64,000 nt of DNA from Takakia lepidozioides (taxonomy: Eukaryota > Streptophyta > Takakiopsida > Takakiales > Takakiaceae): positions 1,674,001 to 1,738,000 of the forward strand of contig CM060732.1 of assembly GCA_030704615.1 (NCBI GenBank). Direction: 5' to 3'. A program made the translations under genes and the position numbers. This document shows positions 54,401 through 64,000 of the stretch, one piece after another (the stretch's first letter is position 1; every line of letters begins with the position of its first letter). Under the pieces are notes generated by a model, which had not been told where the DNA came from, did no database searches, and saw only the letters and a list, made by a program, of their open reading frames with translations.

Positions 54401-57400
54401 CCAGTCAACTGACCCCACCATCTGACCTTGAATTCATCTCTGCCATGGTGAACAGAGGTGCCGAGACAATGTTCTTGATTGTCCTGAAGAGGGCCATTCT
54501 CTCGTGAGAATATCCCGGACAATGTATCAGAAAATGGATATTCTCTTCCGGTCGCCCGCACATCGGGCAATTACAATCTCCTCTTCCTCTCTGCATCTGT
54601 TTTTTGTTCAAAGGTAGGCTACCCACCCTGATTTTAAATTTCGGTCTGGTGTCAAGGGAAGGTAGGCCCGAGAGAGAGAGAGAGAGAACGCACTCATAAG
54701 ACGTTGTTTGCCGTAGCCTTGTGGCCATTGTCCCCACGGCCAGTTTGAGCGGAACACAAAGGACAGAAACTACCTTTGTCAGGGGCTGACTCCGGTAGGA
54801 TGACTTACCTTGGAACAGAAAATTGAGCCGAGTTTCCCAGATATCCTCTAGAAATCCCTTTACACAAGCATCAATCTGCTGTGTGTGATTTGCCCAATAA
54901 CTAGGCCCCAAAAGGGCCTGGGCTTTTGGCTCAGCCTCGAGATTTTCAAAGTTGGTAAACAGAGGTACAGGAACAAATCCCTTGATGGATTTGAAGAGGG
55001 CATCTCTCTGGTGAGAGTACCAAGGACAATGAATCAGAAATGGATATTGTCTTCAGGTTGCCCACACAACGGGCATTTGCAATCCCCCTTTCCTTTCTGC
55101 ATCTGTTTGCTGTTTCCTTCCTGCCCCGAGTTTAAATTTCAGACTAGTGCAGAGAGTGGGTAAACCCTTGAGGTCATCTATGATGGCCTCCCCCATGTCA
55201 CAGACTGGAAACAAGTTCAGGGAAGTTTTCAGCCTACCTTCATTTTCATTGGACAATTTCCTGGCAACAGACATGGCTTTGGACACTACAGCCTCTAAGT
55301 CAGATTTATCCAGCAGAGTCGAGACTTGCGGGCTTAGATTCCGATCCTTGAAAATCTCTTCTACCCTCTTCCGCCAGGACTTAGCCTGTTTGACAGCGCG
55401 ATCCTGCTTCCAAGATATAGAGTCGAGTAACTTAGGATATCTGATATTTGTCATGTGTTGCAGCTGACCCCACCAACTGACCTTGAATTCATCTCGTTGG
55501 GAGCTTAAGGGAGGGATGCCAAACTCACCCCGAACAGCCACATTAGCTGTTTTGGAGCATGCTGACATGCACTCCTTGAGCACCCCCACTTATATGGATT
55601 CCAGAGACTTAGCCTGGTTGGAGTTATGAACCCACACCAGATGCGTACTCCAAGGCAGGCCTAATAACGGGGCAAAGGGCTGGTATGGTGGCATCACCCA
55701 CCCCCAAATCCCTCACTTTCCACAGAGAAGCTGATTGATGAAAACATTGAAGAGCAGAGGGGAGAGGGTACATCCTTGAGCTACACCTTGGTCTATGTCA
55801 AAGAAGTCAGACTTCTGTCCATTCACAGTGACACAGCTTTTGGTGTGAGCATACAAGTTATGGACCACTCTCCACATCTTTCCCTTGATCCCAGATGGCC
55901 AGAGTCGGAGCCATAGACCATCTCTCCACACCGTGTCATAAGCCTTTTTGACATCCAAGAAAAAGACAAAAGTGGGTTTCCCTCTTTTTTCCTTCCCTGA
56001 ATAATATGGCTTAGAGTGAAGATATGATCCACACAGCCCTTGTTTCTCCAAAAGCCAGCTCGGCCTTCATGGAAACAACCTCTAGACTCCAGATCAACCT
56101 CGAGACAAGTACTTATAACTCTGCAAAATATCTTGCCAACTGCATTGAGACGCGTGATGCCTCGGTAGTTGCCCGGCTTCTTATGTAGATTGACAATGAC
56201 CCCCTGTCGCCAGCAAAAGGGGAACATTTCAGTCCTCCAGATAAGTACAGGGGTCTTGATCATGGGGTCGCCACCATGCTTGATAAACTTGTTGACTATG
56301 GCATCAGGTCTACCAGCTTTATATCCATTTAAATGCTCAATTGCTTCCACAATCTCAGAAGTGTGTCCTTCCATTCATCAGAAGACCCCTCACTGTTAGA
56401 CCTAGAATTTCTGCCAAGGATACTGTAGTGAGTTTCAAAGGTTTTGACAATGTCAACCGTTGAAGTCACCACTGCACCCTTAGTAGTTGTCAGCGCTTGT
56501 ACTTGCTGATAATTTTTTGGCTTGCATAGACGTTGAAGGGCCAACCAAAATCTCTTGTCATTACCACCATGGTGATTTGAGTTGAGTTCACTGTATGATT
56601 TGGCCCCATATAATTTCTTCTGAGACCTTACAAGCTGATTGATATCTTTGCGGATCTGGTAGTACCTAGCCCACAATTCTTTGTTGACTTCAAAATTGCA
56701 GCACTCTTTATGGAGGACTCGTCTCTCAGCTATCTTGAGTTTGATCTCATTGGTCCACCAATTAACAGCTCTACCGCAAACAATTAGTTTCCTCCAAATG
56801 ATCTTGTCAGCCACAGAGGAGACAAAACTCTCCCAAGGATTTACCACTCTTTCGACTTCATTTCTTGCTTAGAAACTTTCAAGTTGAAGTCCTGACCCTT
56901 GGTTGTCTTCCTAGAGCGCCACATTGAATCGCCAATGTCTAAGACTGCTCTCCAGCCTATCAAGGGACGAACTTCTTTGGAATTAATTTGATGTGAGACT
57001 CTATTTGTAGCATTTTTAGACATTGAAACCTTCAAAGTGCCTCTGTTATCAAGTCTCTAGATGGTGCCATTAGCCACATAATCCAAGCCTAAGCTGGAGC
57101 AGGCAGTTTTAAAGGACACACCGTCCAAATTGGAGACCCATTGTGAAGCAAAATCTGCGGAGCATGTACAGAAAGCCCAGTACCCAGAAGAAAGTATGAA
57201 GTCATGCACCTAAGGTCCTCCAAGCAAGGACAAAACTCAGAGGTGAATGTGAAGGTCAATTTATAATTGACACATTGATCCCAACGACCATAGGTAGACT
57301 GAATTCTAACTCTAGAAGTATTAGAATTGCTTTGGGTATAAATTAAACAGACAGAAGCAAGACCCTTTGCTGCTAGCGATGAAATACAATGCTAACCTCT

Positions 57401-58647
57401 CTGTCATCAAGATCCATCGTAGAGACATGACCAGATGCATCTGCACACCAAGGGTCATGTCTCCCATCGTAAGCCCACTCGCAGGTCATTTCAACACCAT
57501 CAAATCGCTCGTAAAACTGGCCATCCATGTTCCACTTCAATTTCCATTTGCCTTCCATACCCAGGAAAGTTTGCACTCCTGCACTCACAATGTATCAGCA
57601 GGTCCCTAACCAGCAACAACAGATCAGGTTGATTGGAGTCAAAGGGCTGACAACTCTTACAGAATGAGCAACATATTCCAGACCTGGATTGGTCTGCTAG
57701 TTGGACAATTTTGTGGGCCCCATGAGCACCAGAATCCCTGGGCAAGCACTTTTCTGAACTGGGTTCAGAGAGCACAGATAACATAAACTGGAAATTTGGC
57801 AAAGTGTTGAACCCTGTGTACAGTTCTGCATCAACTCAAGAGGCGAGAGTTTGTGATCGGATCTTAGCCGTTTGGAAAGAAGATAGTCGTGGAGCCATGT
57901 TACAAGTCTAGTTCGTCACAATGAACAAGAGGGTACAACCATCATAAATGGCAACAAATCAATATGCTCAACGAGTCTGGAGCTGAGAAACTCCTTGAAT
58001 CAGACAAGCTTCAAAGGAGGACATGGCAGCCCTAAAATTTGTAGAGGTTATGGTTAGCCTTGGAGGTAGCCAGAACATAATTGTGAAAAGGGGCAACGGT
58101 TGGCAGTGTAAGCATGAAGACCTGAAACAGTGATGGTCTCATTGGGAGCAATATCTTGGAGGCCCATTGCAGAATAAACACTCTGAATGTACTTCTGAGT
58201 AGCTGATTTCGTGTTGATACATTCTGTTGATGGCAAACTGTGGCATTCTTGGCTACCACGGGCAGCCGACTGCTTTCCATTAACGTCCCCCCTCCGCCAT
58301 GTTTTGACTTCTTTCCTTATTCTTTTCGGCAAATGATGAACCCTGTCATTGTAAATCATGGAATCACCAGCAGCCCCTTTTTTCAATGTCTGCGTTCTCA
58401 ATGCTGTGATTCCCGGCACAAAGTTGTGAAGTCTGATTGTGGATCTAGCACAGGGCACGTGCGGGAAGTATAACCTGTCCCAAAAGCACACTGTATGGGC
58501 TCCACAATCTCGGCACGTACTATTTGAAAGCCTTCCATAGCCACTCTGTAGATTCGAGTTTGTTGACACTGGCAGGGGCCAGCGTGTGAGTGACGAGAGA
58601 GCTGGTGCACACGGCGACACACAAAGTGTGGCCCGGAAGACAGACAT
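48408..58647 (-). CDS. Two-lobed aspartic protease, 14 exons, 738 residues
   Basis: Exons in transcription order: 58647-58122, 57578-57397, 53577-53378, 52519-52452, 52224-51890, 51694-51633, 51462-51411, 51018-50959, 50737-50663, 50234-50136, 49931-49779, 49372-49166, 48857-48804, 48551-48408. They sum to 2217 bases with every phase joining and no stop until TGA. Residues 1-60 are rich in Ser/Thr/Arg/Leu with one Asp, like a plastid transit peptide. Residues 149-302 (QKYIQSVYSAMG; WKLKWNMDGQFYERFDG; WCADASGHVSTMDLDD) form an N-terminal domain that recalls bacterial proteins attached to retropepsin-like proteases. Active sites are D463 in VVDTGASSLTI and D629 in MLDTGAGGVDIIF. The C-terminus is GDLLAKFVVVFDYRNRRLAF. 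Introns start GT and end AG; intron 2 carries a LINE cluster. The gene is probably functional. Weakest donor: GTCATA after 49779. Confidence 0.85.
53780..55589 (-). repeat. LINE-B C-terminal segment present three times
   Basis: Unit 1 (55589-54690) follows the RT: GEFGIPPLSSQRDEFKVSWW and a zinc region. Unit 2 (54660-54440) is partial and holds the best zinc motif, CPMCGRPEENIHFLIHCPGY. Unit 3 (54405-53690) is again long. Shared landmarks are gtaaacagaggt/gtgaacagaggt, the zinc block, CAAAGGTAGGCT and the final TGACCTTGAATTCATCTC. A GA microsatellite at about 54671-54688 sits between units 1 and 2. Confidence 0.85.
55713..56374 (-). pseudogene. LINE-B reverse transcriptase fragment
   Basis: Two overlapping frames: VEAIEHLNGYKAGRPDAIVN and GNYRGITRLNAVGKIFCRVI, then after a frame change KPTFVFFLDVKKAYDTVWRD (motif A) and DQGVAQGCTLSPLLFNVFIN (motif B). 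The expected YxDD motif C is absent: after FINQLL the sequence jumps to PALEYASGVW-type thumb sequence near 55650. The RT is therefore dead by deletion. Confidence 0.85.
56329..56847 (-). pseudogene. LINE-B linker upstream of RT
   Basis: An open stretch of 172 codons with WWTNEIKLKIAERRVLHKEC, LWARYYQIRKDINQLVRSQK and KRFWLALQRLCKPKNYQQVQ, the usual helical region between endonuclease and RT in LINEs. It ends with a frame change into the RT piece. Confidence 0.75.
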
Positions 58648-59153
58648 TGAGGACCACCGCTACGGGCGCACAGCATTGATAGCCTAGCTGCCCTCCACGA
58701 GTACTATTGCACTCGAACGATACGCGGGCGACTTCACATCTTCACCTTACCTGTCTCGTCAATTATAGTCTTCGTCGTCGTCTCTATCGACGAATAGCAG
58801 CCTTACGGACGAAAACCCATTTAATTACCTGATTCGAGGATGCATGGCCTGCATCTGGGTGGGTGATTCTTTTCCGAAGCGTCCTTCAAGAAAGCGCTAC
58901 AACGCTTCAAATATTTCCCTTGTTCTTTGCGTGGGCTTATATTGGTGAATCCTAACTCGTTGGGACCTGGAGTGCGTTGCACCAGTTTTCGCCCGCGCCA
59001 GGCTGGCGGGTGTGTTACGGGGCGCAGGGCCAGCGTTGTTCATGCTCGGTAAAGACGTAAAGACCCGGGGCGCGGGGGTTCACCAGTTTTTGCCCCCTAA
59101 GACTAGGGGGCGAAAACTGGTGAACCCCCGAGCCCCGGTTCTTTACCCTACAC
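58648..59153. promoter_or_regulatory. Shared intergenic region of two divergent genes
   Basis: 506 bp between the protease ATG (58647, minus) and the plus-strand ATG (59154). It is GC-rich on the right side and contains the inverted repeat at 59057-59146, plus an isolated copy of CACCAGTTTTCGCCC near 58982. I cannot assign a TATA box with confidence. Confidence 0.55.
59057..59146. repeat. 90-bp inverted repeat with 43-bp arms
   Basis: Arms 59057-59099 and 59104-59146 pair at 40 of 43 positions around the loop AGAC. Landmarks are GGGGGTTCACCAGTTTT and its complement. It would fold into a stable RNA hairpin or DNA cruciform, and ends 7 bases before the downstream ATG. Confidence 0.9.
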
Positions 59154-62100
59154 ATGTTGGAAGAGAGCATCCCCGATGATGCAGTAGGTAGTATACGACA
59201 GATGAGAAAGCGGGTGAGAGAGGTCGTGAGAAGGTTGGAAAACCTACAGTACAGGCTGTGCATGCTGCACATCACAGGTTCGAGGTGGTAACGGCCAACC
59301 GCTTTGTGGGCTCCCACAACATCGGCTGTACTTGGCAGCAAATGCGGCTGATGGCAGTCTTTTATTTGTGGGCCAATGTTCAGTGCACATGAGAGGCAAG
59401 ATGGCACGTCAAGAAGCCTTGCAGGGGTGGGCGTGTTTGGAAGAGCGAGTGGCAACGAAGCTATTGCAGCTCACCCGCCTTCTTCACCACTTTGCAGATG
59501 TCCCTCCTGGGCATCAAGCTGACTGGGAAGACGGCCAGGCGGTTCGTTACTGTACATTCTTGCGCATGTTGCAGGATAGACTTTGCCAAATTTTGTACGA
59601 AGTAGATGCGCCATGACTGGCCTTTTCCTCTTGAATTTCCAGAGTTATACGAATCGACCAAGGTTCCTTGTGCTTTGCGCTCTGTGGGGAAGGATTTGTT
59701 CTGTAGAGTCTAAACAACCTCTGTTTTCCGTTCGAGGGGTTCCCTTTCTCTACCCGACCATCCCAACAATCCCTTACTTCGACGGCTTTTATGCCCAAGA
59801 CACATTTGGGTGCAAAGACGTCTGCGAACTTTGCTGTCCATACAAATACACTCTCAGGGTCAAGCCCTGCTGCGTTCCAGTTCTACCTTTAGCTCAAGAT
59901 GAAATTTTTTGCTCTTTGAAGTGAAACATGGCTTTATTCCCTGGAGATCCTCCAATGCTTACCGGTTGCTTAGCATTTATGTGTACAGGAATGTCTTACG
60001 GAGCATGGGTGTATTGAAAGTGAGATCCAAGATATATTGAGGGAGACGGCAAGCCGCATCAAGGAGTTCAAGGATTCCATGAAAACAGATGTCGAGGATG
60101 GTCGTTCTCAAAAGGCGGTTGAGGTGGTGGATTTTCCATTTCTTATTTTAAGGACATTTGATTGGCTTCATTTGTGGGGCTGAAGATGTCTAGGCTAGAT
60201 GTGGATAAGATAGCATCATGAGACCCCTAATGCTGACACTCACCCCGAAAGGGAAGTGGCTCTTATTTATACCCGCTTGGGCAAGAGTATTTTCTTTGCT
60301 GACAAAGCTGGCTTCCACTGAGTAAAATCTCTGGAATGGATTTCTTCCATCGGTTTTTGTCAGACCAACAGCAAGCACTGCAGCTGAAAAACCAGGTCAA
60401 TCTTCAATGAGTGCAAGAAGGTTAACTGGATTTGAGGAGAACCCACAGAAGCCACTCACAAAGCTTGTGATCTAGTGCAAATATTGGTTTATGCACGTAG
60501 AAGTGGTAGTAGCAGTTCTGGCATTTTTTAAGAGCAGAAGCCCAGCTTTAAACCTCAGAGCTTACCTCGTCTTAAAGACCTGAAAAAACGCAACCGGGAG
60601 AGTGCACAAGCTGTTGATACAGGCATTTCTTCAAGAGAGAAGAAGGCAGGCTGAGGAGTGTTTGAGTCTTCTAGAACCTCTTCCTTTCTAACCTACCTCC
60701 ATCCACTGACTACCCAAGACAGAAGACTTGTATTCTAGCCTAGAAGCCTAACTCAATGACCAGTTGGCGACTCTAGCCTTGTTGAAGCTGTGCTCTGGCA
60801 AGGAGTGCAGGCCCTGAAGTGTCAACATGAAGAAGAGATGCAAGTATTAGAGAAGGAATTTACTGCATCAAACAAGGAGCTAGCTGCTGTGGAACTCGTA
60901 TAATTCCCTCAATCTTTGGTTTGATTTTGTGATAAGTTAAAGACAAGAAAGTGGTCAGAAGTACCATATATGTTCTATCAACCAACCCTTCAGCACACTG
61001 AGGAAACAAATCCTTATCCACTCTGATATAATCCACAATGGACTGTTCCCCAGTTTGGGCATTTTCACGAGTTCACTGCAAAGGGTCTTCTTTTGACCTC
61101 TTGCTCAAGGTCAAAAGCTGAAGCTCTTCCAGGCAAGTGATAAGCCACCTGCCGTTGGAATTATGCTTATCCAGCGAAAAAGCCCAATGACGTCATCCTG
61201 TTGTAGTCCCTTGGCATTAAAGTCTCCTACCATGTGGCCTTTGGCAAGGGACTTAGCACGATCAAGCTTAACTTCCTCAAAGGCTTTATCAGCGTCCACA
61301 CTAAGGGGCTCCCTCTGTTGGTATGTAGACACAACCCACAGAGGTCCTTAGCCCTCATGCCCCCATTCAGTTTCAGTGTCAGCCAAATACTGTGTTTGTA
61401 CTGAAGTTCCTTGTTGATGATTTCACAATTAGAACACAGGAAGTCACGGACAAACCCACTCCTTTTTAACCACACTTTGCAGAAGCCCTCTTGAGGGCAC
61501 ACACCTTACCATACCACTTAACCCAACGACATCTCCGACCATCTTGTCCTTAGTTTCCTATGTCTATTGCGCAGCACAAACGTGAATGCCATTAGCTTGA
61601 AGAACTTGTCCCACTTCAAATTGTTTCCTTTGGTTAGTCTGCCCACAGATGTTAAAGGCAGGTCTGACTGGCATGGTCTTCTTGCATAGACCTTTGGGCT
61701 TGGCTTACCACTAGGTTCACCATCCCTAGTAGTCCACTTTGGTCAACCTCTTCCAGGGCTTCAAACGAGTTGAAAGCTTTCAGTTTTAATGTCCCTATCC
61801 TTCTTCCCTGAGCCCCTCATTGCATCACCAATGTCTATCCAACCAGTTGAGGGTCAAATTTGTCTGAGTTTAATTTGCTGTGGGACTCTACCTGTCAATG
61901 TATTATTCTGAGACATATCACCTTCAATGCACCTCTGTTACCAAGTCTTGAGATGGTGCCATCAGCCAGATAACCCAAGCCTAAATTTGACATGGTGAGT
62001 AACCAGCTCCCAGGAATCACCCTGGGGAATATGAGCATTATCCGGAAAATGAGATGGTATTTATAGCAGGTAAGAGATTTGAATACAAGGGCATACCCTA

Positions 62101-63750
62101 GCCCAAGGAGGGCCGAAGGGCATATGGACTGAAAGAGACTTCCCAATGAGAAGAGGGAATTCATTGCTCCACAAGAGAAACAGACCAAAATTTCTGCATA
62201 ACGATCACCGAATGGCTGGAAGAGCATGAAAGGAATTTTATAATGTCCCAGTGAAGGCCGAAGAGCCTGTGGACCCAAAGAAAGATCGAAAAAGAGAGAG
62301 GAGGACCCACATCTCATCTTAAGCTGGCACAGATGTTGTAGTGTAACACTCTGACAAGAACACTCTTGAGGGCAGGACCCTTTTGTGGGGAGGAGGCTAT
62401 CTTTGAGGCCAGAACCACCTTCTTCTCTGTCTTCTCTGATACATTCTGAAATAATGGTATACTGGTCTGCAGAAACTTAGACAGCGGGAGGAAGCCCTCA
62501 AACAAATTGACGAATTTTCTCAGGATTCAGCAAGAAAGCAATTGGAGTCGCTGACGAGGTCCGAGTATTTCTTGTTGTGATTGTTGGTTTGGTTGATGTA
62601 ACTGAAGTTTGAGTAGAATGGTCACTCTCACTTAATCCACTGAGGAGCTTGGGTCTCACGGTCTTGCTGTGCACCCTTTTTCCATACTGTCATCTCCCTG
62701 CATAACCATATATAGTTAATCCTTCTGCTTTAATGGAGGAATCTGATCACCACCAGTCAATTTTGTGTACATGTACCAGATTTGGGGAAGACTTTGGTGT
62801 CTTTTTACAGGGTTTTTCATTCCTTGCAGGAGCCTTAGTCATGAGGACCCACAAGTGTTTAGCGTCTTTCTTTCTTGCATAAGGCCTTCCTTCTTTACAG
62901 AATCTTTGGGATTTGTTTTCTTCTTGGTTTTACTGGTTCCACTCTGTTGTCCCTGGACCCGCTGGGCCTGCCCTGGCGTAATAACATGATTTGTGTTCTT
63001 GTAGGTCCTCTGACAAGGCTGCAGGCTGATGAGTACATCATTTGATCTCTCTTTTGTATTCTTGAGGGTTGGGGCATTGCTTTCTGTGTGCTTCCCTTGT
63101 TTTGTTTTTTCCTTCAGCAAGTAGTCTGGAAGACACTCTTTAGTTCAATTGTGGCATGTGTGATGACCTCTCAGGGAGGTGGAGAAAGTGAAGTGTGAAC
63201 TGGCGGAAAAAAGCCAGGAACTTACGAAAGCATTTGCCTTTTCCAAACAGACTTACCAAGTGCATTCTCTTTCTTTCCTAAACACCCTAGTCTTTGTCCG
63301 TCTGTCCCTGGGAAACTGTTTGACTAGTGACACATCATGTTTCTGTTCCACCAAGTTTAGTAACATTCCAAGGCAGCAGAAGCAACAGATTGTGCACCAC
63401 GCAATTGAAGGATATGAGTGTAGTGTAGATGCAAAGGATAGTGTCTCGGGATTCTATCATTTCTTCAAACATGCTCACATCCAAAAAGTGCGATTGACAT
63501 TTTTTTGACGATTAATGTAGGATTGCTGTTGCCTGGGGTTGATCCACTTGGACAGGAGCTTGAAGAATTGAAGAAGTTTCGTCATAAAGAGGTCTGATAA
63601 CCCTCAAATTATCCTGCAAACTTGTCAGTGGAGAATGCTAAAACTGCATTAAGAGGAAAATTGTATGATATGAAAATCGAGAGTCATCTCTGCCATGATC
63701 CTTGTCATGGACTGTGCTCCAAGTGCAGACATCCACATGAAGTCTTTCAT
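59154..63750 (+). CDS. Coiled-coil protein gene, spliced, 3' end not seen
   Basis: Proposed exons: 59154 to about 59277 (MLEESIPDDAVGSIRQMRKR; donor uncertain), about 59332-59601 (ACLEERVATKLLQLTRLLHH; start uncertain), 59989-60123, 60811-60897, 62473-62558, 63175-63259, 63380-63424, 63556-63591 and 63634-63750. From 59601 on every phase joins, including a split Arg codon at 62558/63175. The peptide is mostly helical and charged (ESEIQDILRETASRIKEFKD; EEEMQVLEKEFTASNKELAA; REVEKVKCELAEKSQELTKA), ending in a Cys/His cluster HLCHDPCHGLCSKCRHPHEV that could bind zinc. The last exon ends at a GT donor, so more lies downstream. Family unknown. It is divergent to the protease gene. Confidence 0.6.
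61100..62340 (-). mobile_element. LINE endonuclease-region fragment in an intron
   Basis: Minus strand: VSTYQQREPLSVDADKAFEE and AKGHMVGDFNAKG (endonuclease GDFN motif) at 61332-61111, and LGLGYLADGTISRLGNRGAL near 61990-61900, related to the corresponding sequence near 57090-57000 of LINE-B. It lies between exons 60811-60897 and 62473-62558 of the coiled-coil gene and opposes its direction. Frames are broken. Confidence 0.7.
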
Positions 63751-64000
63751 GTGAGCCCTGCAGCATTGGACTGGATACAAGCTGCATGCTAAAAAGATCT
63801 GGAAAACATTTGTCTTTGCTACTTACTGGCCTAATAACAATTTCAGTAATAGCAAGGAGACAATTAGGTGATAGTCCTTCAGGACTGATCATGTCAACTG
63901 AGGCCACATAAAGATGAGACATGATGTCGCTCACATCAGCTGGCACTGGATACAGCTTTTGAATTAAGACATACTAGTGTAGTGGGCTTCATTTCCGGAT
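63751..64000. other. Right edge, intronic
   Basis: Follows a GT donor (GTGAGC). No further exon is recognised before the window ends. Confidence 0.4.

Larger units (their letters stand above)
53690..57360 (-). mobile_element. LINE-B cluster inside intron 2 of the protease gene
   Basis: Minus-strand LINE pieces. 57360-56850 holds endonuclease-related or downstream sequence (STYGRWDQCVNYKLTFTFTS; EVRPLIGWRAVLDIGDSMWR). 56847-56329 is the pre-RT linker (VNWWTNEIKLKIAERRVLHK; KRFWLALQRLCKPKN). 56374-55713 is RT, and 55589 downward is the C-terminal region with a zinc motif, present three times. Orientation matches the host gene. Confidence 0.88.

Noticed and set aside
1-64000. tRNA or rRNA genes
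   Set aside because: No cloverleaf with A and B boxes or rRNA core sequence was recognised on reading; tRNA-like matches are limited to the complementary primer-binding sites.

Overview
The window looks like nuclear DNA of a plant with a large, transposon-rich genome. The evidence is PLS-type pentatricopeptide (PPR) sequence, spliced genes with short introns, and Ty3/gypsy, LINE, Penelope-like and hAT relics. The PPR wording (KQVHTHIIQSG, LVNMYVKCGS, DVVSW) suggests a seedless land plant such as a fern, lycophyte or bryophyte. This is inference from style; the species cannot be fixed from sequence alone.

Layout. 1-9730: a minus-strand Ty3/gypsy element (copy A) with its 5' LTR at 8755-9730; its 3' end lies beyond the left edge. 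9731-11800: a coding-like fragment cut by that LTR, then tandem and AT repeats. 11804-16479: three decayed PPR copies in alternating orientation. 17199-18634: a broken gene with coiled coil and C-terminal Cys/His cluster. 19190-20470: degenerate repeats. 20579-23555: the 3' end of a second element of the same LTR family (copy B, minus). 24792-26041: a Penelope-like reverse transcriptase. 26348-27065: twelve short TTCATCC/GGATGAA palindromes. 28284-31337: a decayed multi-exon gene with a ParB-like motif and a methyltransferase-like C-terminus. 31560-38850: a LINE (minus) with 2A-like motif, endonuclease, reverse transcriptase and RNase H remnant, carrying an antisense chromodomain ORF. 39261-40618: a hAT transposase N-terminus and a 120-bp tandem array. 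40776-47418: an older integrase gene split by a third gypsy copy (copy C, plus).

The right end, 48408-64000, is the host-gene part. A 14-exon minus-strand gene encodes a 738-residue protein with two DTGA aspartic-protease lobes. All exon phases join and no stop interrupts it, although a LINE cluster of about 3.7 kb sits in its second intron. About 500 bp away, head to head, a plus-strand coiled-coil gene begins at 59154 and runs to or past the right edge; it too carries a LINE fragment in an intron. The shared intergenic region contains a 90-bp near-perfect inverted repeat ending 7 bases before the plus-strand ATG.

The three LTR copies share a 10-bp CACAGCC-type minisatellite. The same minisatellite also occurs inside the polyprotein frame of copy A. 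Copies A, B and C each supply parts missing from the others: A gives leader to integrase, B gives the 3' accessory region, polypurine tract and 3' LTR, and C gives an independent leader, gag and RT for comparison.
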